8,574 nt of DNA from Gemmatimonadota bacterium (lineage in GTDB: Bacteria > Latescibacterota > UBA2968 > UBA8231), in assembly GCA_026706505.1 (NCBI GenBank), contig JAPOYQ010000486.1, positions 1 through 8,574 of the forward strand, given 5' to 3'. Under the pieces are notes generated by a model. That model searched no databases, was not told where the DNA came from, and was given only the letters and a program-made list of their open reading frames with translations. Shown piece by piece: positions 1 to 6,733 of the stretch. The translations under genes and the position numbers were made by a program. Numbering within the stretch: the first letter of the stretch is position 1; each line of letters opens with the position of its first letter.

Positions 1-150
1 TTCAGGAACATCGACCCCAGGCGGGTGCGCGGCGCGACGACGGACGACACGCGGATCACTTCGCCGGCATATTTTCCGGCCCAGGTCGAGAGACTGGCCG
101 CGCGGCCGATCATTGGTGCGAAACTCTTGGGGATTACCCCGAATACTTGA
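1..150 (+). CDS. possible 3' end of an unrecognised gene (partial)
   Basis: An open frame enters from the left edge and runs 49 codons to a TGA at 148-150. The translation ends in a segment rich in Leu, Ile and Ala ([20 protein letters not shown]) that reads like a plausible protein C-terminus, and its third codon positions are GC-rich. It stops about 20 bp before the point where the convergent IspF reading loses all family similarity, so it could be the tail of a neighbouring gene brought in at a junction. The opposite strand is also open over the same stretch, with similar third-position GC, so strand choice is uncertain. I do not recognise the family. Confidence 0.25.
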   Translation, partial: FRNIDPRRVRGATTDDTRITSPAYFPAQVERLAARPIIGAKLLGITPNT

Positions 151-968
151 CGGCGCGGCCTGCGGATGATATGGCCCGACAATCCCCGAGCAAAAGGCAC
201 GACGACCCCACCCAAAATTAGGAGCCGTCCTTCCTCCAAGCGATGCACGTCATAGCCCTGTCCTATGCGCAAGCCCATAGCAGGCACCTGTTCCCTTTCG
301 CGTACTCGCCACTCGGCCCAAGCCAGATCTTCGGGCGTGGTGAGCTTGCGGTTGTCGGCCTCGCCAGGCACGACGCAGACCGCGTGGCCCAGTCGCTCGA
401 CCAGCGCGGCGTCGTCAGTGGCCACCACGTCGGTCCCAGCCGCGTGATATGCCCTCAGGAGCAGTTCGCGGTCAAAGCCCTGCGGGGTCTGCGCCTGCCA
501 TAGCCGCTCGCGACGCGGCGTGCCGATGACTCGACCGTCTGCCACTTCCTTGATCGTCTCTACCACCGGCAAAGCGGGCAGCGCCGCTCCGTGCTCGCGG
601 GTGGCGACGACCACCCGTTCCAGCAGCCTCTCTGAAATAAACGGTCGCACGGCGTCGTGTACTAAGACCATATCGGCGCGGGTCTCCTGCAAGCCTCGAT
701 ACACGGATGCACTGCGCTCAGCACCCCCAGAGACGAGGGCAGTGACTTTGCCAAAGTCCCCACTCTCGCTCAAGTGGCGGCGGCAATAGTCCATGTCCTC
801 TCGCCGCACGACCAAGACGATATCGGTCACCAGTGGGCTCGCTTTGAGACGCGCGAGTACGTGCCAGAGCACGGGTCGGCCTCCTAAAGGGAGGTACTGC
901 TTGGGCCGGTCTGCTCCCATGCGCTGTCCCCGGCCAGCGGCCGGGACGATGGCAGTTATGCGCTCCAC
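1..968 (-). CDS. ispDF: IspD-IspF bifunctional MEP-pathway enzyme; IspF half broken, runs off the left edge
   Basis: The first ~230 residues are a complete 2-C-methyl-D-erythritol 4-phosphate cytidylyltransferase (MEP + CTP to CDP-ME). Visible are the nucleotide loop [10 protein letters not shown] (9-18), PKQY with the catalytic-type Lys23, [10 protein letters not shown] (80-89), HDAVRP (104-109) and the C-terminal [10 protein letters not shown]. An in-frame Met at 278-276 then begins an IspF domain (MECDP synthase) with GQGYDVHRL, including the Asp and His metal ligands, and ends recognisably at GLSGH (codon 173-171). After that the expected SDADV motif, third metal-ligand His and trimer core are absent. 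The frame stays open but reads unrelated sequence to the edge. Start chosen: GTG at 968, 4 nt after the queA stop; no clear Shine-Dalgarno. IspDF fusions are known in several bacterial groups. The IspD half should work; the IspF half as drawn should not. Confidence 0.85.
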   Translation of the reverse strand, partial: MERITAIVPAAGRGQRMGADRPKQYLPLGGRPVLWHVLARLKASPLVTDIVLVVRREDMDYCRRHLSESGDFGKVTALVSGGAERSASVYRGLQETRADMVLVHDAVRPFISERLLERVVVATREHGAALPALPVVETIKEVADGRVIGTPRRERLWQAQTPQGFDRELLLRAYHAAGTDVVATDDAALVERLGHAVCVVPGEADNRKLTTPEDLAWAEWRVREREQVPAMGLRIGQGYDVHRLEEGRLLILGGVVVPFARGLSGHIIRRPRRQVFGVIPKSFAPMIGRAASLSTWAGKYAGEVIRVSSVVAPRTRLGSMFL

Positions 969-972
969 AGCG

Positions 973-2001
973 TCACACGATCATCATGGCATCGCCATAG
1001 CTATAAAAGCGATAGCCCCGCTCTATAGCCTCGCGGTAGGCGGCCAAAAGTCGTTCCCGACCGACGAAGGCCGCTACGAGCAACAACAGACTCGAGCGCG
1101 GCAAGTGAAAGTTCGTTACCAACATATCGACCGCTTTGAATGCGTAGGGCGGATAGATAAACGCATCCGCAAGGCCCCTACGGACACACACATTGCCCTC
1201 GGCATCGACGCTCGACTCCAAGGTCCGCACCACGGTAGTCCCGACGGCGACGATGCGTCCACCGGCCGCGCGGCAACGCCTGAGCGCGGCCGCCACTGGC
1301 TCGTCGATTTCGCAGTATTCAGACTCGAGTACATGTTGGCGCGGGTCAGCGCAGCGCACCGGCTCGAACGTGCCCGGCCCCACGTGCAAGAGTACCTTTA
1401 AGACAGCCACACCCTTGGCAGCAATCTCAGCGATTAACTGAGGGGTAAAGTGCAAGCCAGCCGTAGGCGCGGCAACGGCTCCCGGACGCGCCGCATAAAC
1501 AGTCTGATAGCGCTCTCGGTCCTCAGCCTCGGGCGGCCGCCGAATATAGGGAGGCAGCGGTATTTCCCCGATCTCTTCCAGACGCGCCAGCACGTCCTCG
1601 ACGGCAAAGCGCACGCGGAACCGCCCCGGCGCAACCTGCTCGACGATGTGCGCTTCCACCGCTCCACCGCCAAACTCCAACCGCGTCTTGGATTTTAGGC
1701 CCCGCCCAGGCCGCCCCATAGCTAGCCAATCGCTCGCAGTTAGCGGTCTGAGCAGCAGCAGTTCAACCTGCCCTCCGGTAGCGACTTTACGGCCCCGGAG
1801 CCGAGCCGGCACGACCTGTGTCTGATTCAATACTAGAGTGTCGCCGGGCGCAAGCTGATCGGCGATGGCACCAAAGTGCAGGTGCCGCAATGAGCCATCC
1901 GCCCGGTTCAAGACCAAAAGACGCGCTTGGTCTCTCTCAGGCGGCGGGCGTTGGGCGATCAGGTCATCGGGCAGGTCAAAATCGTAGTCTACCAGCTGCA
2001 T
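973..2001 (-). CDS. queA: S-adenosylmethionine:tRNA ribosyltransferase-isomerase
   Basis: QueA moves the ribosyl group of SAM onto the 7-aminomethyl-deazaguanine at tRNA position 34, giving epoxyqueuosine. The 342-residue protein has the normal family length and nearly all its blocks: [19 protein letters not shown] at the N-terminus, [78 protein letters not shown] and the C-terminal [12 protein letters not shown]. The reading frame is open a further 109 codons upstream, but that part lies over the glycosyltransferase gene in another frame and has no QueA similarity. I therefore place the start at the ATG of MQLVDYDF, 14 nt after the upstream stop. Third gene of the leftward operon; no obvious Shine-Dalgarno, so coupled translation is likely. 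Other queuosine genes are not in the window. Confidence 0.97.
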   Translation of the reverse strand: MQLVDYDFDLPDDLIAQRPPPERDQARLLVLNRADGSLRHLHFGAIADQLAPGDTLVLNQTQVVPARLRGRKVATGGQVELLLLRPLTASDWLAMGRPGRGLKSKTRLEFGGGAVEAHIVEQVAPGRFRVRFAVEDVLARLEEIGEIPLPPYIRRPPEAEDRERYQTVYAARPGAVAAPTAGLHFTPQLIAEIAAKGVAVLKVLLHVGPGTFEPVRCADPRQHVLESEYCEIDEPVAAALRRCRAAGGRIVAVGTTVVRTLESSVDAEGNVCVRRGLADAFIYPPYAFKAVDMLVTNFHLPRSSLLLLVAAFVGRERLLAAYREAIERGYRFYSYGDAMMIV

Positions 2002-2015
2002 TGCGCAATGCCAAC

Positions 2016-2723
2016 CTATCCCCGAGACCGCGTAGGACGCCACCGCGCATAGCGGAAAATGGTCCAGAGAATTTTGTATCCGGCCCGCAGCGTGCCACTG
2101 AGTGTGCCGGTGATCTTGGAGGTGCCGATGCGGCGGCGATAGCGCACGGGCACTTCGGCTGTGCGCAGGCCCAACCGAGCGGCTTTGACCTGCATCTCTG
2201 CGGTCCAGCCAAAGTTGCAATCCTGCATCTCTAGCCGCATGAGCGCGTCGTAGCGCAATGCGCGGAAAGGCCCCAAATCCGTAAAAGTGACGCCGAACAA
2301 CAGGCGAATTAAGAAGGTGGCCAACCAATTGCCAAACCGAGCTTGGGGCAAGAGAGCACCCTTTTCTCGCCGGCCCAAAACCCGCGAGCCAATAACCATA
2401 TCGGCGCGATCTACGGCGATCGGACTTACTAAAGCCGACATATCCTCGGGGTAATCGCTGTAGTCGCCATCGAGGAAGACGACGATATCCGGACTCTTGA
2501 GATAGGCCATGCCCGCCAGACAGGCTTGACCGTAGCCGCGGCGCGGCTCGCCGACGACGCAGGCACCCAAGCGGCGGGCCACCTCGGCGGTGCCGTCGCC
2601 GGAGCCATTATCAACGACGATGACCTGCTGTGCGATATCCGGTATGTCTTGCAGCACCTTGCCGATGGCTTCTTCTTCGTCACAGGCGGGAATGACGACG
2701 GCAATGGCAGGAGGCGAGTCCAT
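2016..2723 (-). CDS. family 2 glycosyltransferase (dolichyl-phosphate sugar synthase-like)
   Basis: A 235-residue GT-A fold transferase with the N-terminal nucleotide-sugar motif VVIPACDEEEAI (9-20), VVDNGSGDGT (36-45), the metal-binding region FLDGDYSDYPED (83-94, Asp85/Asp87), then DLGPFRALR (149-157), WTAEMQVKAA (173-182) and a basic C-terminal motif VRYRRRIGTSKITGT (193-207). This arrangement is typical of the short GT2 enzymes related to dolichyl- or polyprenyl-phosphate sugar synthases. There is no C-terminal membrane domain; residues 132-147 are hydrophobic and may touch the membrane. Such enzymes usually move a sugar from a nucleotide donor to a lipid phosphate carrier, but the donor and acceptor cannot be read from sequence. 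Second gene of the operon, 27 nt after the hydrolase; no Shine-Dalgarno before the ATG. Confidence 0.92.
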   Translation of the reverse strand: MDSPPAIAVVIPACDEEEAIGKVLQDIPDIAQQVIVVDNGSGDGTAEVARRLGACVVGEPRRGYGQACLAGMAYLKSPDIVVFLDGDYSDYPEDMSALVSPIAVDRADMVIGSRVLGRREKGALLPQARFGNWLATFLIRLLFGVTFTDLGPFRALRYDALMRLEMQDCNFGWTAEMQVKAARLGLRTAEVPVRYRRRIGTSKITGTLSGTLRAGYKILWTIFRYARWRPTRSRG

Positions 2724-2750
2724 GCGCTGGGCACCGCAGGTGGGGTTTGT

Positions 2751-3578
2751 CTAGAGGTTTTCCTCCAACCAAAGGAAGAACAGATCCTGCGCCTCGGGCA
2801 CATTGTTGAGCAATGCCCAGCCGTGGTCAGCCGAATCTGTAAAAACGCGCAGCTCCTTTGGCTCGGCCGTCTGTTTCTCTAAGCTGCGGGCGAAATCGAC
2901 ATAGCTGAGAATGACATCTCCGGCCTGCACTTGGTCTTGATCACCCACCATAAAGAGCATGGACCGCGGGGCAAACGGTTCGAAGCCGGTCCCGATGACC
3001 AACGGCTCCAGTGAAGCAGCCCCCCACAGCCCCGGGGAGAGGGAGATACCGGTTTTTATTAGCTCGGGAAAACTGCCCAAACTCACATAGGCCACATTTC
3101 CCCCCGAGCCACTGCCCACGACCGCGATACGGCTGGCATCGATCTTGGCCTGGCTCTGCAGCCAGACCAGCGCGGCATGGACATCGAGAACGCTCAATTC
3201 TAGATCGATCAATTCCAAGACTTGGCGGTCATCGGGTAGCGGGGTTTCGCCGTGCCCGCGCATGTCGATGGCTAAGACGGCATAGCCGCGTTCGAGTAAG
3301 GCCGCGTACGTGTCGGTGGCGCTCAACCAATCGCTTTTGCTCCCGCCTAGATCGTGCAGCAGGATCACCACCGGCAGGCTGTCGGCCTCCGGCGTACCAA
3401 AAAGCGCGCTCACCTCGACTCCGTCGTTGGACGAGAATCTAACGGCTGAGATGGGATAGACACGGCCCGACCCTTCCGGTAGACCGGGCCCGACGATCTG
3501 GAGTTCCTCTTCCGAATCGCTGCACCCCACGACCCCAACAGCGAACAGCCAAACCCACCTGCACAGTATCTTGCTCAT
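2751..3578 (-). CDS. alpha/beta-hydrolase-fold lipoprotein, nucleophile Ser apparently absent
   Basis: The 275-residue protein starts with a signal peptide ending in the lipobox VVGC (Cys19), so it is probably a lipid-anchored envelope protein. An acidic stretch follows, then an alpha/beta-hydrolase core: oxyanion segment LLHDLGGSK (73-81), AIDMRGHGET (103-112), the elbow strand RIAVVGSGSGGNVA (150-163), the acid turn VGDQDQV (211-217, Asp215) and ADHGW with the likely catalytic His252. At the elbow the usual G-x-S-x-G-G reads G-S-G-S-G-G. The nucleophile position is Gly157, with Ser at 156 and 158 instead. Either Ser158 serves from a shifted turn or the protein is inactive. Substrate unknown; family relatives include esterases and dienelactone-hydrolase-like proteins. 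First gene of the leftward operon. A GAGG ribosome site lies at 3592-3589, 10 nt before the ATG. Confidence 0.88.
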   Translation of the reverse strand: MSKILCRWVWLFAVGVVGCSDSEEELQIVGPGLPEGSGRVYPISAVRFSSNDGVEVSALFGTPEADSLPVVILLHDLGGSKSDWLSATDTYAALLERGYAVLAIDMRGHGETPLPDDRQVLELIDLELSVLDVHAALVWLQSQAKIDASRIAVVGSGSGGNVAYVSLGSFPELIKTGISLSPGLWGAASLEPLVIGTGFEPFAPRSMLFMVGDQDQVQAGDVILSYVDFARSLEKQTAEPKELRVFTDSADHGWALLNNVPEAQDLFFLWLEENL

Positions 3579-3595
3579 AAGATCATATCCTCGCC

Positions 3596-3634
3596 AAAAA
3601 GCGCGTTGCGAGCGCGCTCAATTGGCAACGCTCC
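3596..3634 (-). promoter_or_regulatory. attenuator-like competing hairpins in the hydrolase leader
   Basis: Read leftward, a 6-bp GC-rich stem (AGCGCG at 3618-3613 with CGCGCT at 3605-3600, 7-nt loop) is followed at once by TTTT (3599-3596), as in a small intrinsic terminator. A second 7-bp pairing, GCGTTGC (3631-3625) with GCAACGC (3609-3603), uses the loop and part of the 3' arm of the first stem, so the two exclude each other. This is the layout of a transcription attenuator. The stem is short, so this is inference. Confidence 0.35.
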
Positions 3635-3659
3635 TAATTTTCGTAACTCCTTGAATCTG

Positions 3660-3688
3660 AATAAACAATCTCACCCTCTAGCTGTCAA
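3660..3688 (-). promoter_or_regulatory. sigma70-type promoter of the leftward operon
   Basis: A perfect -35 TTGACA (3688-3683), a 17-nt spacer and a -10 TTTATT (3665-3660, 4 of 6 to consensus). Predicted start of transcription is about 3653, giving a leader of about 75 nt before the hydrolase ATG at 3578, which holds the competing hairpins. Confidence 0.6.
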
Positions 3689-3698
3689 CTTACCCTCC

Positions 3699-3727
3699 TT
3701 GACGGCAAAATTTTTTTGCCGTATGCT
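3699..3727 (+). promoter_or_regulatory. sigma70-type promoter of the EcfA-pyrC operon, probably leaderless
   Basis: -35 TTGACG (3699-3704), a 17-nt spacer and -10 TATGCT (3722-3727). The expected transcription start, about 7 nt after the -10, falls at 3733-3736, on or just before the EcfA ATG at 3736. No Shine-Dalgarno precedes that ATG. The -35 boxes of the two divergent promoters are only 10 nt apart. Confidence 0.6.
3702..3722. repeat. perfect inverted repeat in the promoter spacer (operator-like)
   Basis: ACGGCAAAA (3702-3710) and TTTTGCCGT (3714-3722) are perfect 9-bp arms around TTT. The palindrome spans the whole spacer and reaches into both the -35 and -10 of the rightward promoter. 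A repressor bound here would block RNA polymerase. A terminator role is unlikely because no gene reads into it from either side. I do not recognise it as a known regulator site. Confidence 0.6.
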
Positions 3728-3735
3728 GCCGCCCT

Positions 3736-5442
3736 ATGATCCGCGTCGAAAAACTCAGCCTTAGCTATCGCAAGGGCCTAGCCGCCTTGCGCTCTATTGA
3801 CCTCCAAATCAGCCCCGGAGAAAACATCGCCCTCATCGGCGCTAATGGTTCGGGCAAAACCACCCTCGCCCGCTGCTTAAACGGACTGCAACAACCCCAA
3901 GAGGGCCGGGTCCTCGTCGATGGCATGGACGCCAGCGACCCGACCCAACTCCGCTCCATCCGCCAGCTAGTCGGCATGGTCTTACAAAACCCCGACGATC
4001 AGCTAGTCGGCACCACGGTCGCCGACGAATTGGCCTTTGGCTTGGAAAACTTAGCCCTAACCAGCGATGAAATTCACCGTCGCGTCGAAGAAACACTCGC
4101 CGCTTTCGACCTCGAAGCCTACCGCCGCTATCCGCCGCACAAGCTCTCCGGTGGCGAGAAACAACGCGTGGCCATTGCCGCAGTAGTGGCGATGCGACCG
4201 CGCTATCTCGTTTTGGACGAATCGACGGCCCTGCTCGACCCCGGCGAAAGACAGCAAGTAGCCGAGTTGCTCCAGCGGCTGCGCACCGCATACGGTATCG
4301 CGACGATACTCATCACCCAGTCTCCAGAAGAAGTCGCTCGCGCCGACCGCGTCATCGTCCTCCACTCGGGTCGGGTCCACGCAGACGGACCCCCTGCTGT
4401 TCTCTTTGCCGACCCGCTCAAGCTTCGCGGCCTCGGCCTCGGCCTTCCTTTTGCAAGTGCCCTTGCCACTCACTTGTCATTGGCCGAGACCCACTTGGAG
4501 CTAGACACCCTGTCCGACGCGTTAGCTGTGCTAAAACCCCAGACGCCCCTACCGCCTTGGACTCCGCCTTCTCCGCCGGCACCGACCCCAAGCAAACTAG
4601 CAGCCGAAGAACTGACACACCTCTACGACGAGCATCTGCCCATCCAGCGTTGCGGCATTCGCGACATTGATATAAACATCCCCGTCGGCTCCATACTGGC
4701 CCTCGTAGGCACCAACGGCGCGGGCAAGACCACTCTCGCCCAGCACTTCAACGCTCTGCTCAAACCCTCTCGCGGTCGCGTGCTCCTCGACGGCTGCGAC
4801 ATCGGCTCCCAGCCCCCGGCTCGCGTGCGCCAGTGCGTCGGCTTGGCCTTCCAGTTTCCCGAACTCCAACTCTTCGCCGAATCCGTGGCCGAGGATGTGG
4901 CCTTTGGGCCGCGCAATCTCGGTTTTGCTCCCGAGCGCGTCGATAGCCTCGTGGCGCGCGCACTCGACATGGTGGGCATGCCGCTGGAAGAATTCGGGCC
5001 GCGCCAGCCCCTCTCGTTGAGCGGAGGCGAAAGGCGTCGCGTTGCACTCGCCGGCGTCCTCGCCATGGATCCAGAGGTCTTCGTGCTCGACGAACCGACC
5101 GCCGGCCTCGATCCCCAGACTACAGTCAGCTTGTGCCAGCTCTTCGCCGAGCTGAGTGGCCAAGGACGCACCCTCGTGTTGATCAGCCACGATATGGAAT
5201 TAGTCGGCCGCCTAGCTACCCACGTAGTGGTTCTGCGCCAAGGCCGCATCGAACTGCAAGGACCGGCCCGCACCGTGCTATCCCATCCCGAATTCGATGC
5301 TATCAGCGGGCTAGCGGCACCACAATCCGTGCAGCTAGCCCGCCACCTGCGACAACGAGGCCTAGCCCTAGCCGGCAACCCATTGACCCTAGAAGAAACC
5401 ATCGACTGGCTCGCCCCACTCGTCGCCCTCTCCCATGTCTAA
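3736..5442 (+). CDS. ecfA: fused ECF-transporter ATPase (EcfA1-EcfA2 in one chain)
   Basis: 568 residues with two complete ABC ATPase domains, which power uptake of a vitamin or metal ion by an energy-coupling-factor transporter at the inner membrane. Half 1: Walker A GANGSGKT (35-42), Q-loop VLQNPDDQLVG (82-92), signature LSGGE (137-141), Walker B LVLDE (158-162). Half 2: GTNGAGKT (325-332), Q-loop FQFPELQLF (372-380), signature LSGGE (428-432), FVLDE (449-453), switch His485. QNPDDQ in half 1 and QFPELQLF in half 2 are hallmarks of EcfA1 and EcfA2, in that order. A Pro-rich linker (268-285) joins them. Half 1 has Gln195 (ITQS) where the switch His normally stands. The EcfT scaffold and substrate-binding S component are not in the window, so the substrate is unknown. 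First gene after the rightward promoter; its 3' end overlaps pyrC by 8 nt. Confidence 0.93.
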   Translation: MIRVEKLSLSYRKGLAALRSIDLQISPGENIALIGANGSGKTTLARCLNGLQQPQEGRVLVDGMDASDPTQLRSIRQLVGMVLQNPDDQLVGTTVADELAFGLENLALTSDEIHRRVEETLAAFDLEAYRRYPPHKLSGGEKQRVAIAAVVAMRPRYLVLDESTALLDPGERQQVAELLQRLRTAYGIATILITQSPEEVARADRVIVLHSGRVHADGPPAVLFADPLKLRGLGLGLPFASALATHLSLAETHLELDTLSDALAVLKPQTPLPPWTPPSPPAPTPSKLAAEELTHLYDEHLPIQRCGIRDIDINIPVGSILALVGTNGAGKTTLAQHFNALLKPSRGRVLLDGCDIGSQPPARVRQCVGLAFQFPELQLFAESVAEDVAFGPRNLGFAPERVDSLVARALDMVGMPLEEFGPRQPLSLSGGERRRVALAGVLAMDPEVFVLDEPTAGLDPQTTVSLCQLFAELSGQGRTLVLISHDMELVGRLATHVVVLRQGRIELQGPARTVLSHPEFDAISGLAAPQSVQLARHLRQRGLALAGNPLTLEETIDWLAPLVALSHV

Positions 5443-6733
5443 ATTTTCTGCCGACTTGCTCGTCCGCCAAGGACGCCTCATCGACCCGGCCAATGGCACC
5501 GATGTCATAGGGGACATCCTCATCCGCCAAGGTAAAATAGTCCAGTCGGCCCCCAGCCTCCCAATACCTCCAGACGTGCCCATCCTGATGGCCGCCGGCT
5601 TGGTGGTCGCTCCAGGTTTTATCGACATTCACACTCACCTCCGCGAACCGGGCTACGAACACAAGGAAACGATTCAGAGCGGCACTGCCGCGGCTGCGGC
5701 CGGCGGCATCTGCGCGGTGGCCGCCATGCCCAATACCAACCCTCCCCCAGACAGCAGCGACCATTTGCAACTAGCGTTGGAGCGAGCGCAGACGGCCAGC
5801 GTGCGCTACTATCCAATCGCCTGCGTAACCGTGGGTCGCCAAGGACGCGGTGCGCTCGCCCCCCTCGCGGAATTGGCTGGGTTAGGTGCGGTGGCCTTTT
5901 CCGACGACGGCGACCCCGTCGAAGACGAGGCCCTGATGCGCCGCGCCCTTGAAATTGCCCGCGACCTCGACCGGCCCATCTTCCCGCACGAAGAGGTCAA
6001 GTCGCTTACGGCCGGCGGCTGTATGCACGCAGGTGAAGTAGCCGCGCGCCTCGGTGTCAAGGGGATGCCAGCAGCAGGTGAGGAGGAAATGGTCGCCCGC
6101 GATATAGAACTCGTCCGCCAGACCGGCGGCTCTTTGCACATCGCCCATATCAGCACGGCCGGCACCGCGCAATTGGTCCGGCGCGCCAAAGCCGACGGCC
6201 TACCCGTAACCTGCGAAGTACTACCCCATCACTTCGTACTCACCGACCGCGAGGTCGAGCGCCAAGGCACGGCCGCCAAGATGAGCCCGCCGCTGCGCGA
6301 GGCCGCCGATGTCGAGGCCATGCTCGCAGGACTAGCCGATGGTACCATAGAAGTCATTGCGACCGACCATGCGCCACACACGGCCGCGGAAAAAATCCAA
6401 CCCCTAACCCAAGCTCCCATGGGCATTGTCGGCCTAGAGACGGCCGTCGGTCTCACTTTGACCTATTTGGTGGATCGCGTTCTGACCCTACGCGAGGCCA
6501 TCGCGTGCTGGACCTGCCACCCGGCGCGCATCCTGCGCCTACCCGGAGGCGCGCTCACCTCGGGGATGCCTGGGGATCTAACCCTCCTCGACCTAACGCG
6601 CGAATGGGAGGTAGTCCCCGCGCACTTCCGCTCCAAATCGCGGAACACTCCCTTTGCCGGTTACCGCCTAAAAGGCAAAGCCGTGGCCACTATCGTCGGT
6701 GGACAGATCGTCTATAGCGAATTGGCCGCTTAA
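5435..6733 (+). CDS. pyrC: dihydroorotase, class I
   Basis: Catalyses the zinc-dependent closure of carbamoyl-aspartate to dihydroorotate in pyrimidine synthesis. At 432 residues it is the usual class I length, with all main motifs: GFIDIHTHLREPGYEHKET (61-79; metal ligands His66 and His68), MPNTNPPPD (98-106), AFSDDGDP (154-161), PHEE with His185 at the place of the usual HCED, HIAHIST (235-241; His238), LPHHF, KMSPPLR (282-288), IATDHAPHT (308-316; catalytic Asp311), MGIVGLETA (329-337) and the C-terminal SKSRNTPFAGYRLKG. The key residues look intact, so it should be active. Its ATG lies inside the end of the EcfA gene (8-nt overlap) with no Shine-Dalgarno, pointing to coupled translation. 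No other pyr gene is nearby. Confidence 0.97.
   Translation: MSKFSADLLVRQGRLIDPANGTDVIGDILIRQGKIVQSAPSLPIPPDVPILMAAGLVVAPGFIDIHTHLREPGYEHKETIQSGTAAAAAGGICAVAAMPNTNPPPDSSDHLQLALERAQTASVRYYPIACVTVGRQGRGALAPLAELAGLGAVAFSDDGDPVEDEALMRRALEIARDLDRPIFPHEEVKSLTAGGCMHAGEVAARLGVKGMPAAGEEEMVARDIELVRQTGGSLHIAHISTAGTAQLVRRAKADGLPVTCEVLPHHFVLTDREVERQGTAAKMSPPLREAADVEAMLAGLADGTIEVIATDHAPHTAAEKIQPLTQAPMGIVGLETAVGLTLTYLVDRVLTLREAIACWTCHPARILRLPGGALTSGMPGDLTLLDLTREWEVVPAHFRSKSRNTPFAGYRLKGKAVATIVGGQIVYSELAA

Noticed and set aside
793..1401. 202-codon plus-strand open frame
   Set aside because: Lies over ispD and queA on the other strand; composition is Arg/Thr/Ser-rich with no motif. A shadow of the real genes.
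2002..2328. 109-codon N-terminal extension of the queA frame
   Set aside because: It overlaps the glycosyltransferase gene in a different frame and has no QueA similarity. The ATG at 2001 gives the normal N-terminus and length.
3610..3619. Self-palindrome GAGCGCGCTC as a separate operator
   Set aside because: It is part of the competing hairpins in the leader and lies downstream of the predicted start; a short GC palindrome is expected by chance here.
3702..3722. Palindrome with T run as an intrinsic terminator
   Set aside because: No gene reads towards it from either side, the arms are AT-rich near the loop, and the T run is inside the dyad rather than after it. Its place between -35 and -10 fits an operator better.
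3723..3735. Earlier ATG at 3723 as the EcfA start
   Set aside because: It is out of frame with the ATPase and lies inside the -10 region.
4057..4473. 138-codon minus-strand open frame inside the EcfA gene
   Set aside because: EcfA motifs cover this stretch on the plus strand; the reverse reading has no recognisable domain or ribosome site.
4597..5190. 197-codon minus-strand open frame inside the EcfA gene
   Set aside because: Acidic, low-information translation opposite the second ATPase domain; a codon-bias shadow.
5303..5770. 155-codon minus-strand open frame across the EcfA-pyrC junction
   Set aside because: Opposite two well-supported genes, with no motif.
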